Source: Clostridia bacterium
GTDB lineage: Bacteria > Bacillota > Clostridia > Christensenellales > CAG-314
Length of the DNA stretch: 41,191 nucleotides
Reading direction: 5' to 3'
NCBI GenBank assembly: GCA_028698585.1
Contig: JAQVWG010000001.1
Span: forward strand, 75,958-117,148
Shown here: positions 9,692 to 17,330 of the stretch, in pieces
How positions within the stretch are numbered: the first letter of the stretch is position 1
Layout: every line of letters starts with the position of its first letter
Program-made: the position numbers and the translations under genes
The notes under the pieces: model-generated
The model's input: the letters and a program-made list of their open reading frames with translations, nothing else
Databases searched by the model: none
What the model was told of the DNA's origin: nothing

Positions 9692-9993
9692 TTAATCACC
9701 CCTTTACCGTTCTGCATAGTTACCACCATACCCTCGCATAGAGGCGTGATGCATGTACGAACATTCGGTTCACCATTAACCGTTGCGAGACAAGATGAAC
9801 AATTACCGATAGCACAGTATAACCCTCTAGGGCGATGCTTGTTGTGAGAATGCCCGATAACCTTGATGCCGTTAGCATGTAACGCTGCGACAATAGGTTC
9901 TCCCTCCTTGCCATACAACTCTTTACCGTCAAAGGTAAACTTGACCATCTTACCGGCAGGAAAAGTTAAGATAGGATGTTGTTCGATACGCAT
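9688..9993 (-). CDS. Small [2Fe-2S] ferredoxin-like subunit (HcnA-like)
   Basis: A 101-residue protein of the Fer2_4 type found as the smallest subunit of HCN synthase, sarcosine oxidase and proline or hydroxyproline dehydrogenases. It has the plant-type iron-sulfur set C60-x4-C65-x2-C68 and C81 in RGLYCAIGNCSSC and VRTC. The N-terminus RIEQHPIL matches the family, which supports this ATG although there is no clear ribosome site. It is the first gene of the operon, 41 bases after the predicted transcription start, and its stop overlaps the next gene by ATGA. Confidence 0.85.
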   Translation of the reverse strand: MRIEQHPILTFPAGKMVKFTFDGKELYGKEGEPIVAALHANGIKVIGHSHNKHRPRGLYCAIGNCSSCLATVNGEPNVRTCITPLCEGMVVTMQNGKGVIK

Positions 9994-10014
9994 ATTGTAA
10001 TACCGCCAATAATA

Positions 10015-10037
10015 TTGATAGGCAATAAGCCTACCAA
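10015..10037 (-). promoter_or_regulatory. Dyad at the +1 region of the proline operon
   Basis: TTGATAGGC (10015-10023) and GCCTACCAA (10029-10037) form a 9-bp inverted repeat with one mismatch around a 5-base centre. It covers the predicted transcription start (about 10034, minus strand), so it could be a repressor operator or a 5'-end mRNA hairpin. The regulator is unknown. Confidence 0.5.
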
Positions 10038-10040
10038 TCT

Positions 10041-10068
10041 AGTATATCAAATAGTCGATAAAATGCAA
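10041..10068 (-). promoter_or_regulatory. Promoter of the proline dehydrogenase operon
   Basis: On the minus strand, TTGCAT (10068-10063) and TATACT (10046-10041) are separated by 16 bases. The start is predicted near 10034, giving a short 41-base leader. Confidence 0.6.
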
Positions 10069-10573
10069 TAGGTTTAGGGTATTTTTACACTCTTTTTGAC
10101 GAAAAAAAACGTGCAATTATGTTGTCCTTTATAGCACTCTGCTATCTTGTCTTATCTAGCACTGATAATAGATTGTCTTATAAACGCGAGGATTCATATT
10201 TACTAATACACCACCATTATTAGCCATTACTGCATACAGCACAGTTTGTGCACATAATATCTAATCTTGTATGGTAGTAATGTTATATTGATATATCTAC
10301 ACTGACATTACTAGGATGTCTACTGCAACAACGGATAATCTTACATTCACAATTTGACAGAGCACCACCGACTATATATAAATACCAAGAATCGTAGTAA
10401 ATTAGTCTGTCTTGCATTATTACTATACCAACCATTATCTGGTCACTATGATTGATACATAATTATCACTTAATACATATACGCAACACAACAATTAGCA
10501 TATCTACACTTTGGGTATATACATAACCTTGCGTGTCAGCTCTACCGTAGTTAACAGTCTATCTTTTTTTTAC
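10069..10573. other. AT-rich intergenic spacer, no gene seen
   Basis: About 500 bases between the proline operon promoter and the tmRNA promoter. Both strands are full of stops, and I find no ribosome site with an ORF, no convincing hairpin and no recognised RNA. Confidence 0.6.
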
Positions 10574-10602
10574 TTGACATCTGTGTTAAAAAGTGATATG
10601 TT
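10574..10602 (+). promoter_or_regulatory. Promoter of tmRNA
   Basis: TTGACA (10574-10579), a 17-base spacer and TATGTT (10597-10602). Transcription would start near 10609, leaving about 59 bases of 5' precursor to be removed. Confidence 0.75.
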
Positions 10603-10667
10603 ATTGTAGCCTTATGGTAAGGTTATATAAGAATGTGCATATAATATCTGTATAACCTGTAAGATAT

Positions 10668-11050
10668 GGGGGTGTTTTTAGATTCGCCCATTGTGAATAG
10701 AGGTTGGATAAGCGTGCCGAAGTGTCAGGCTTCGTAATAACTGGCAAACAAATTAAACGCTGAAAAACAAAGTGTTAACACCCAATCCTATGGTTGGGCT
10801 TGCGCTGCTTAACTAATAAGTAGTCCGTCATCACCAGATTTACCGTTCGGTCTGGATGGTGGCGTTAGTTAGAACGGTTAAAGGGCAGTTTGGTGACTAT
10901 GTAGCCAAATGCCGTCAAAGAACATATTACTACACCGTAAATTGTCTGTTACGCTCGGTGTAGGACATTAAACAATCAACAGACTACGCACGAGAGAAGG
11001 TCCAATGGCTACACTGTGGTACGCGAGTGCAAGTCTCGCCACCTCCACCA
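10668..11050 (+). ncRNA. ssrA: Transfer-messenger RNA (tmRNA)
   Basis: A one-piece tmRNA of 383 bases that rescues stalled ribosomes with SmpB. The tRNA-like ends pair: GGGGGTG (10668-10674) with CACCTCC before the encoded ACCA. The T arm is GCGAG-TGCAAGT-CTCGC, and the 5' side has the family motif TTAGATTCG. The resume codon is GCA at 10744, preceded by TAATAACTG. The tag ORF runs 10744-10809 and ends at TAA (10810-10812). It gives a 22-residue peptide beginning ANKLNAEK and ending SYGWACAA. Most bacterial tags are 8-15 residues and end in ALAA, so this tag is long and has Cys where Leu is usual. Pseudoknots are plausible downstream but I did not fold them. Confidence 0.95.
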
Positions 11051-11068
11051 ATTATTACACAGGGACAC

Positions 11069-11104
11069 AAGCATTTCATAACTATATGTTATGAAATGCT
11101 TCTT
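11069..11104 (+). terminator. Terminator of tmRNA
   Basis: A perfect 14-bp stem (11069-11082 with 11088-11101) with loop TATAT, followed by CTTGTTT. A close copy of this hairpin and of the TTTACAGAT after it occurs at 12534-12569. Confidence 0.75.
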
Positions 11105-11390
11105 GTTTACAGATTACCTCATTATTGTTTATTTACTGTTAACCATTTCAGTCAATATTATAATTATTATTGGGTTATAGACAAGCAATCATATGACAGC
11201 AATACGCTGTAGTCACGAATCGGAATTGTATGAAAGATATAAATAATATCTGTTATTGACAGTATAAGTTACTCGAGTGCGTTTACTTATGTCGAGATAT
11301 GTGATAAACTGTACTGAAGTCTATCAACGGTTATGTGTGGGTTATACTCACCACTTACATTATTAATAGCATATGCATAAGGAGAATAGC

Positions 11391-11873
11391 ATGATTAAAC
11401 TAATTGCTTTTAACGAAAAAGATATTGATGTGTTGACACCCATAATGAAGAGTGCTTTTGATGAGGATTCACACATCCACCTTAATGGGCAAGACGGTGG
11501 GCCAGATGGTTATGATAACGGTGACTTCTTGCGTAAGTGGTTTATGCACCCCCGTGCCGTACCCTACACAATCTACCTAGACGGACAAGTGATAGGTGCA
11601 GTTAATCTATGGATTAATACTGCCACTCAGGATAATAGGCTTGGGTGCTTATTCATATCGCCAGAATATGAGAATAAGGGCATAGGCAGACAAGTCTGGA
11701 CTGATATCGAGAGGATGTATCCCGATACTCACTGTTGGTATACAGAGACGCCTGTTTTTTCTCAACGCAATCATAACTTCTATATCAATAAATGCGGTTT
11801 TCATTGCATTAGAATTGATAATCCTAAGGACTATATGAATGGACAGTTCATTCTGCGTAAAACAATGAAATAG
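11391..11873 (+). CDS. GNAT-family N-acetyltransferase
   Basis: A 160-residue single-domain acyl-CoA transferase. The acetyl-CoA-binding motif A is visible as LFISPEYENKGIGRQVW (the R/Q-x-x-G-x-G pattern given as N-K-G-I-G-R), followed by TETPVFSQRNHNFYIN-CGF, the usual motif B end. The substrate cannot be told from sequence. I chose the ATG at 11391 because AAGGAG lies 7 bases before it; an upstream ATG at 11373 overlaps that ribosome site. The gene stands alone between tmRNA and the AT-rich orphan. Confidence 0.85.
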   Translation: MIKLIAFNEKDIDVLTPIMKSAFDEDSHIHLNGQDGGPDGYDNGDFLRKWFMHPRAVPYTIYLDGQVIGAVNLWINTATQDNRLGCLFISPEYENKGIGRQVWTDIERMYPDTHCWYTETPVFSQRNHNFYINKCGFHCIRIDNPKDYMNGQFILRKTMK

Positions 11874-12018
11874 TCTATCCTCATAAACGCAGTTATTGTT
11901 AATTAGCAATAAGTGGCAGATACTTAACACATATTATTATTGAGATTATTATTTAGTTAACTAAGAATTGAGTCAAAAGAGAAACCTTAAGACAAATCAT
12001 ATACGAGGAGGTTAATAT

Positions 12019-12330
12019 ATGCTAAAAACATTGTTTTATAGTTGGCTATTAGATAATAAAATAAACAAAAACGGATTATATAAATCAAAAAGATGGGGGA
12101 GAATCTTTGATTATGGAGATGATTTTATTATTCGAGTTTGTGTGCAATACGACCAATTACTCAATCAATTTTTATTAAATCAATCTGATGATTTTCGTGA
12201 AATGATTCAACCAAATATTAATTACAGTGGCTGTGGTAGCTGTGGTGATAAATGTGCATTTACAGGATTTCAAATAAAAAATCCAACAAAGGAGCAACTC
12301 GAAAGGATTAAAATAATGATATTATATTGA
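12019..12330 (+). CDS. Small AT-rich protein of unknown function
   Basis: A 103-residue protein with a strong ribosome site (GAGGAGG, 9 bases before the ATG). I do not recognise the family. The C-terminal third has a possible metal-binding knuckle, SGCGSCGDKCAFTGF (C-x2-C-x3-C), followed by the charged stretch NPTKEQLERIK. There is no signal peptide or membrane segment. The codons are richer in A/T (many AAA, ATT, AAT) than those of neighbouring genes, which may mean recent transfer. It is followed 200 bases later by a hairpin that copies the tmRNA terminator. Confidence 0.65.
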   Translation: MLKTLFYSWLLDNKINKNGLYKSKRWGRIFDYGDDFIIRVCVQYDQLLNQFLLNQSDDFREMIQPNINYSGCGSCGDKCAFTGFQIKNPTKEQLERIKIMILY

Positions 12331-12957
12331 GTTAATGCTATTAATGAAGGAAGAATACAAAAATGCCGTTATGTGAAGGTTTCAAAAAGATAGTAAGCAT
12401 TTAATTAGTAAACTGAAATTACTGCTTCAGTAAGCATAAAGAATTGCTGAAATCAGCAGGTGGTATGTAAAATCAGCAAAGGGTGCGTAAACATATCAAA
12501 ATAGGTATTCTTATCCATTAATTATGAGCACATAAACATTTCATAACCACCTAGTTATGAAATGTTTTTATTTACAGATAATACCTACAGTTTGCTCGCC
12601 GTTATTAATGTCAGCTCATTATATATGTTGTATTGATGAGCCAATTGCGTAAATACATATCGTCTTATTCGTTGTGTCGCATATAACCTTGATAACTAAT
12701 CAATGCATTGATGAGAGTTTTGCTGATGTTGATAGATGAAGGGTTTTTTTGACGTGTAGCATAATTCGCTCATTGCTCGCTTGTCGCCTAGAAAGCTAAG
12801 TATTGATTCGTGAAAAGCGTTACAGATGCTAATAGAAGAAGGGTATTTTGACAGGTAGTATAACCGTTAGTTGTGTCGCCTAGAGTCTTGAGCACTAATT
12901 AGTGCCTTGTCTATAGGTCGACCCACAGTTTATTTGCTCTATATTTACTCCCTTTAA
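12331..12957. other. Intergenic region with degenerate repeats
   Basis: About 630 bases without a gene. It holds the hairpin at 12534-12569 and two imperfect copies of a roughly 100-base unit: GATGTTGATAGATGAAGGG..TTTTGACGTGTAG (from 12724) and GATGCTAATAGAAGAAGGG..TTTTGACAGGTAG (from 12826), each leading to TGTCGCCTAGA (first copy TTGTCGCCTAGAAAG). No protein is encoded. Confidence 0.5.
12534..12569 (+). terminator. Terminator resembling that of tmRNA
   Basis: A perfect 14-bp stem (12534-12547 with 12554-12567) around CACCTA, followed by T5. The stem sequence and the following TTTACAGAT are nearly the same as those at 11069-11115. Confidence 0.8.
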
Positions 12958-12978
12958 TTGCCTTGTTCTCATTTACAG

Positions 12979-12987
12979 TGTTATAAT
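12979..12987 (+). promoter_or_regulatory. Extended -10 promoter giving a leaderless mRNA
   Basis: TGTTATAAT is a perfect extended -10 element (TG at 12979-12980, TATAAT at 12982-12987). With standard spacing, +1 is base 12994, the A of the ATG of the radical SAM gene. A weak -35 (TTGCCT, 12958-12963) lies 18 bases upstream. Confidence 0.6.
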
Positions 12988-12993
12988 CTCATT

Positions 12994-13797
12994 ATGGACA
13001 ATATATTTAGAATTGCACATTACGGACTTCATTATGGCGAAGAACCGATTATATCAGGTACCAGTGGCAGTGGCACAGTATTTTTCAGTGGGTGCAACAT
13101 GCACTGTGTCTATTGCCAGAATTACGTTGTCAGCCAGCAGAGAAAAGGCAAACTTATTACTGGTAGCCAACTACTAGATATTTTTGCCCAGTTACAAGAT
13201 ATGGGCGCACATAATATCAATTTGGTAACGCCTACGCCCTACATTCGACTTCTAATAGATGTACTGCGCAAGGCCAAGCAATTCCTCACCATACCCATAG
13301 TTTATAACACCAGTAGTTATGAGTATGTAACTTATCTATCGCAGTTAGATGGTCTAGTGGACGTTTATCTTGCAGATATCAAGTATTATGACAATGATTT
13401 AGCAATCAAGTATTCTCAGGCACCCGACTACTTCGACATAGCTACTCAGTCCGTTTCTCTTATGCGCAGTCAACAGCCTCAAGACATAATTGTTGACGGC
13501 ATAATGAAGAAGGGCTTGATAATTCGCCATCTTACTTTACCTCACTATAAAGAGGACAGTAAGTGCATATTGGATTGGATTGCCAACTTCGATTCACTAT
13601 GTTTCGTATCCCTTATGAGTCAATATGTACCCTGTGGCAAAGCGCACGAGTATGCACCACTAAATGATAAAGTCAGCAGTAGTCAATATAAGCAATTAGT
13701 CAATTATATGTATGACTTGGGATTAACTAACGGCTACACTCAGCAACCATCATCTGCTACTACTGAATACATACCACATTTCAACCAGATTGACTGA
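12994..13797 (+). CDS. PflX-like radical SAM protein (COG1313 type)
   Basis: A 267-residue radical SAM enzyme. The iron-sulfur motif C-x3-C-x2-C is FFSGCNMHCVYCQN. It is preceded by the family signature LHYGEEPIISGTSGSGT and followed by GAHNINLVTPTPY, all typical of uncharacterised proteins annotated as pyruvate formate-lyase activase-like PflX. No formate-lyase gene is nearby, so the partner is unknown. Most family members have an extra N-terminal CxLCPRxC module; here translation starts just after where it would be. I use the ATG at 12994. There is no ribosome site, but an extended -10 promoter places +1 exactly on the A of that ATG. A TTG at 12958 is possible but would be cut off from its own mRNA by that promoter. 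Confidence 0.85.
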   Translation: MDNIFRIAHYGLHYGEEPIISGTSGSGTVFFSGCNMHCVYCQNYVVSQQRKGKLITGSQLLDIFAQLQDMGAHNINLVTPTPYIRLLIDVLRKAKQFLTIPIVYNTSSYEYVTYLSQLDGLVDVYLADIKYYDNDLAIKYSQAPDYFDIATQSVSLMRSQQPQDIIVDGIMKKGLIIRHLTLPHYKEDSKCILDWIANFDSLCFVSLMSQYVPCGKAHEYAPLNDKVSSSQYKQLVNYMYDLGLTNGYTQQPSSATTEYIPHFNQID

Positions 13798-13839
13798 GTA
13801 TAATATTGACTTTGGATTACAGTAGAGATAGTTTTAATG

Positions 13840-13868
13840 TTGACTTTTATTATCCCGCAATATACAAT
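13840..13868 (+). promoter_or_regulatory. Promoter of the nucleosidase-glycosidase pair
   Basis: TTGACT (13840-13845), a 17-base spacer and TACAAT (13863-13868), 32 bases before the ATG of the nucleosidase gene. Confidence 0.6.
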
Positions 13869-13900
13869 AGTCTAATAATATTTTCTTAGGAGACCAGACA

Positions 13901-14593
13901 ATGATAGGATTTATAGTCGCACTTAGTAGCGAAGCTGAAGCCATTCTTAATCACTCTACAATTATCAGCCAGTCCACGGTGCTTACCAATAAATCTCTCT
14001 ATCGTATCAAGATAGGAGAGGTGCCGGCAGTAATACTGGTGTGTGGCGCAGGTAAAGTATACTCTGCTCTTGCTACGCAGTACATTATCGACCATTATAG
14101 CGTTGATTACATAGTCAATATAGGTACATGCGGTGGAGTTGTGGGCGAGGCACAATTAGGACAAGTTTATTTGATTGATAAATGTGTGTTATATGACTTC
14201 GATCTCAGCGAAATTGACACCTGTTCGCCCGGCGTCGTACCCTACTTTACTACCGCATACATACCCATTAATAACCCAATTGAACAACAGTTTACGCTGT
14301 TTAATAAGTCATCGCTTGCAACCGGTGACAGATTTACACAGAGTGATGACGTTGCGCTATATATCAAGAATAACTTCGGCTGTTCATTGAGAGATATGGA
14401 GGGAGCATCAATTGCTATAGTCTGCCATGTCAACAGCACGCCACTGATAATGCTTAAGGGTGTATCCGATTATGTGGGTAGTCAAAGCGTCAATATGTAT
14501 CTTAAATATTCGTCTAGCGCTCTAGACAGCATAGGGGACAAGGTGGTGCAATTGGCAATACTTATTAACAAATACTGCGAGGGAATTAACTAA
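13901..14593 (+). CDS. mtnN: 5'-methylthioadenosine/S-adenosylhomocysteine nucleosidase
   Basis: A 230-residue enzyme that cleaves adenine from MTA, SAH and 5'-deoxyadenosine, removing inhibitory products of SAM use. Catalytic and binding signatures are all present: Glu11 in ALSSEAEA, NIGTCGG near residue 73, ATGDRF near 140, Glu167 in RDMEGAS (ribose contacts), and the general acid Asp190 in KGVSD. AGGAGA lies 7 bases before the ATG. The stop codon directly abuts the ATG of the GH2 gene, so the two are one transcript. An upstream radical SAM enzyme would produce 5'-deoxyadenosine, which this protein could clear, but that link is inference. Confidence 0.93.
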   Translation: MIGFIVALSSEAEAILNHSTIISQSTVLTNKSLYRIKIGEVPAVILVCGAGKVYSALATQYIIDHYSVDYIVNIGTCGGVVGEAQLGQVYLIDKCVLYDFDLSEIDTCSPGVVPYFTTAYIPINNPIEQQFTLFNKSSLATGDRFTQSDDVALYIKNNFGCSLRDMEGASIAIVCHVNSTPLIMLKGVSDYVGSQSVNMYLKYSSSALDSIGDKVVQLAILINKYCEGIN

Positions 14594-16924
14594 ATGAGGG
14601 TACACCTTAACAATAATTGGCAGTTTAGCAGGGAAGAGAGTTTCGAACATTTCGAGGAGGTTAGACTACCTCACACCAATGTGATTCTGCCTTATTCCTA
14701 CATAGACGAACAGGATTATCAATTTATAGCCTTCTATCGCACCCTTCTTGACGTGCCAGAAGAGTGGATGGGTAAGAACCTACTCCTGACGTTCGGCGCT
14801 GTGGCACACGAGAGTACAGTGTATATTAATGGTTTAATAGCTGGTACCCACAACTGCGGTTATTCGTCCTTTACATTAGATATAACGTCATACATTAAGG
14901 TCGGTATCAACTCAATAGCTGTGCGTGCAGACTCTAGAGAGAGCCTTAATATCCCACCGTTTGGTATGGGAATTGATTATTTAACTTATGGCGGTATTTA
15001 TCGAGAAGTATATCTTGACGTGCTAGAGCAGTATTATATCCAAGAAATATTCGTTAAGGGTTATAGCATTAAGCAACCATACAATTTTTGCGCAGAAATT
15101 ACCCTCAACCAGTTCGCTAACGACCTATCCATTCGCTATCAATTACACCAAGAGGGCGAGAAACTGAACGCGAGCGAATCAGTATCAACACGCACAACCA
15201 CAGTGTTCGCATGTATTGACAACGTTAAATTATGGGATATCAACAGTCCTAATTTGGCATTCTTTACGGTGTTACTGTATCAAGGCGATAGGCTTATTGA
15301 TAGTAAGGAAGTACGATTCGGGTTCCGTGACGTGCTATTTACCACTAAAGGATTTCTGCTTAATGGCATAAAAATTGACCTTATTGGGCTCAATAGACAT
15401 CAAAGTTTCCCCTATGTCGGTTATGCTATGCCCTCCCGCCCACAGAGGAACGACGCACGCATACTCAAGCAAGAGTTGGGTGTCAATATAGTTCGAACTA
15501 GCCACTACCCTCAATCGCAGGATTTCATAGACGCCTGCGACGAACTGGGACTGCTTGTTTTTACCGAGATAGCAGGGTGGAATCACATAGGGGACGAGCA
15601 CTGGCAGAACGTCGCTATCGATAATACTGCCGATATGGTCAAGCAGTATCGCAATCATCCCAGCATAGTGTGCTGGGGAGTAAGGATTAACGAGAGTCAA
15701 GACAATGACAATCTTTATCTGCGCACCAATGCAACTGCTCACCAACTAGATGACAGTCGTCAAACGGCAGGAGTAAGGTACATACAACATTCACGTTTAC
15801 TCGAAGATATCTATTCATATAACGATTTCACGTATAATGGTGGCAAGAAAACCTTGTTTTCTAAGAGAGCCATGTGTAGAGATAATGCACCAATGCTAGT
15901 TACGGAATACTTAGGGCATATGTATCCAACGAAGAGTTATGATAACGAGAGTAGACGCACGCAACACGCCCTACGACATATGACTATGATTGACGCCTGC
16001 ATTAAGGCAAACCACCTATGTGGTGGTATAGGTTGGTGTATGGCAGACTATAACACTCATAAACAATTCGGCTCGCAAGACAAGATATGTTATCATGGTG
16101 TAATGGATATGTTTCGCAATCCCAAGTTGGCATCATACGCATACGCCAGTCAGTCTACGATACCAGTATTAGAGATATTATCTACAATGAACGGTGGCGA
16201 ATGGGACACATACCAACTGCCCGACATATACGCATTCACTAATGCAGACAGTGTTAGGCTGTATCGTAACGGTCATTTCATTAAACAGTTCTATCCGGAC
16301 CATAAGCACTATGTTGGCGTTAAACATCCACCGATATGTATAGATGACTGTATTGGTGACACTTTACAGAATAGCGAGAAGTTAAGTCACCGTAGTGCAG
16401 AGCGAGTAAAAAAATGTATCAAGCATGTGCTCAAGAATGGCTATACCAGACTGTCATTGTCCTGTATTCTCAATGTAATTGCAGTTTGCATTAAAGAGAA
16501 ACTCAAGGTCTCTGAGGTAATTAATATCGGCAAGAAATACGTTGTCGGTTGGGGCACCGGTTCGCCTAGTTACACGTTCGAAGCAATCAAAGACGGTATT
16601 GTCGTTAAATCTGTGGTTAAGGAGACTGTTGACAGTATCAGTCTATGGGCAGAGGCTGACAGTACACAACTAATTGATGAAGACTGCTATGATGTTGCTA
16701 GCGTGCGCATTAAGGCCGTAGATAAGTATGGTAATGTACTTCCATTGTGTAACATACCATTACATCTATCTGTAGAGGGTAATGCTCAGATTATTGGCAG
16801 TAGTGATGTATCGTTACAAGGCGGATATAGTGGTACTTATGTCAAGACAACGGGTAAAGGCAATGCAAGGCTACTTATTAAGAGTGAGTTTGGCACACGC
16901 ACGATAGATTTTTACATTAAATAA
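14594..16924 (+). CDS. Glycoside hydrolase family 2 (beta-galactosidase/glucuronidase type)
   Basis: A 776-residue cytoplasmic glycosidase with no signal peptide. Domains in order: the sugar-binding jelly roll (about 1-150), Ig-like domain (about 160-250), TIM barrel (about 250-520), and C-terminal beta domains (about 525-776). The proton donor is Glu367 in WGVRINES and the nucleophile Glu438 in MLVTEYLGH. RTSHYPQS near 301 is the family barrel signature. Between about 575 and 650 there is a Lys-rich helical insertion (CIKHVLKNGY..CILNVIAVCIKEKLK) before the Ig-like tail. The ATG follows the TAA of mtnN with no gap, implying translational coupling. No sugar transporter is nearby, so the substrate (beta-galactoside, glucuronide or other) cannot be fixed. 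Confidence 0.9.
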   Translation: MRVHLNNNWQFSREESFEHFEEVRLPHTNVILPYSYIDEQDYQFIAFYRTLLDVPEEWMGKNLLLTFGAVAHESTVYINGLIAGTHNCGYSSFTLDITSYIKVGINSIAVRADSRESLNIPPFGMGIDYLTYGGIYREVYLDVLEQYYIQEIFVKGYSIKQPYNFCAEITLNQFANDLSIRYQLHQEGEKLNASESVSTRTTTVFACIDNVKLWDINSPNLAFFTVLLYQGDRLIDSKEVRFGFRDVLFTTKGFLLNGIKIDLIGLNRHQSFPYVGYAMPSRPQRNDARILKQELGVNIVRTSHYPQSQDFIDACDELGLLVFTEIAGWNHIGDEHWQNVAIDNTADMVKQYRNHPSIVCWGVRINESQDNDNLYLRTNATAHQLDDSRQTAGVRYIQHSRLLEDIYSYNDFTYNGGKKTLFSKRAMCRDNAPMLVTEYLGHMYPTKSYDNESRRTQHALRHMTMIDACIKANHLCGGIGWCMADYNTHKQFGSQDKICYHGVMDMFRNPKLASYAYASQSTIPVLEILSTMNGGEWDTYQLPDIYAFTNADSVRLYRNGHFIKQFYPDHKHYVGVKHPPICIDDCIGDTLQNSEKLSHRSAERVKKCIKHVLKNGYTRLSLSCILNVIAVCIKEKLKVSEVINIGKKYVVGWGTGSPSYTFEAIKDGIVVKSVVKETVDSISLWAEADSTQLIDEDCYDVASVRIKAVDKYGNVLPLCNIPLHLSVEGNAQIIGSSDVSLQGGYSGTYVKTTGKGNARLLIKSEFGTRTIDFYIK

Positions 16925-17141
16925 CGTAGGTATCACCTATAGTATACATACATAGTACGATTAACAATAGTGCTCACCAATTAACACATGGCAGCGTGCA
17001 ACACCGTGTTTCAACGCAGAGAATATGATAAATCGTATCAGCTATTCAATAGTCATGATATATGGCACAACGTGATACAGTTATAGATATGTATTTTGTT
17101 GACAAAAATTACTATAATCAGTAGATATAGGATAATGTTTG

Positions 17142-17150
17142 TGTTATAAT
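17142..17150 (+). promoter_or_regulatory. Extended -10 promoter before tRNA-Pro
   Basis: TGTTATAAT (TATAAT at 17145-17150), identical to the element before the radical SAM gene. A weak -35, TAGATA, lies 17 bases upstream, and a TTGACA occurs at 17099-17104. Transcription would start near 17157, 36 bases before the tRNA. Confidence 0.55.
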
Positions 17151-17192
17151 TATGACCGCGACAGAATAATGGGACAATTTATTCATAAATGT

Positions 17193-17269
17193 CGAGGTGT
17201 AGCGCAGTTCGGTAGCGCGCTTGGTTCGGGACCAAGAGGTCGCAAGTTCAAATCTTGTCACCTCGACCA
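17193..17269 (+). tRNA. tRNA-Pro (anticodon CGG)
   Basis: A 77-base cloverleaf with encoded CCA. The acceptor is CGAGGTG/CACCTCG, the D stem GCGC/GCGC, the anticodon stem CTTGG/CCAAG with loop TTCGGGA (anticodon CGG at 17227-17229), and the T arm GCAAG-TTCAAAT-CTTGT with one G/T pair. The discriminator base is A. It reads CCG codons. Confidence 0.96.
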
Positions 17270-17330
17270 CTATCCCCATTCGACCATTATCTTATATGCT
17301 GATTATAATGTACTTCAAGGAGAATCTACT

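Noticed and set aside
6695-9993. Hydrogen cyanide synthase (HcnABC)
   Set aside because: Fold and gene order are similar, but four subunits rather than three and a P5C dehydrogenase in the operon favour proline or hydroxyproline dehydrogenase.
11051-12580. Integrated island with att sites at ssrA
   Set aside because: Only the terminator hairpin is repeated; the tmRNA 3' end is not duplicated and no integrase is present, so I list the repeat as an observation only.
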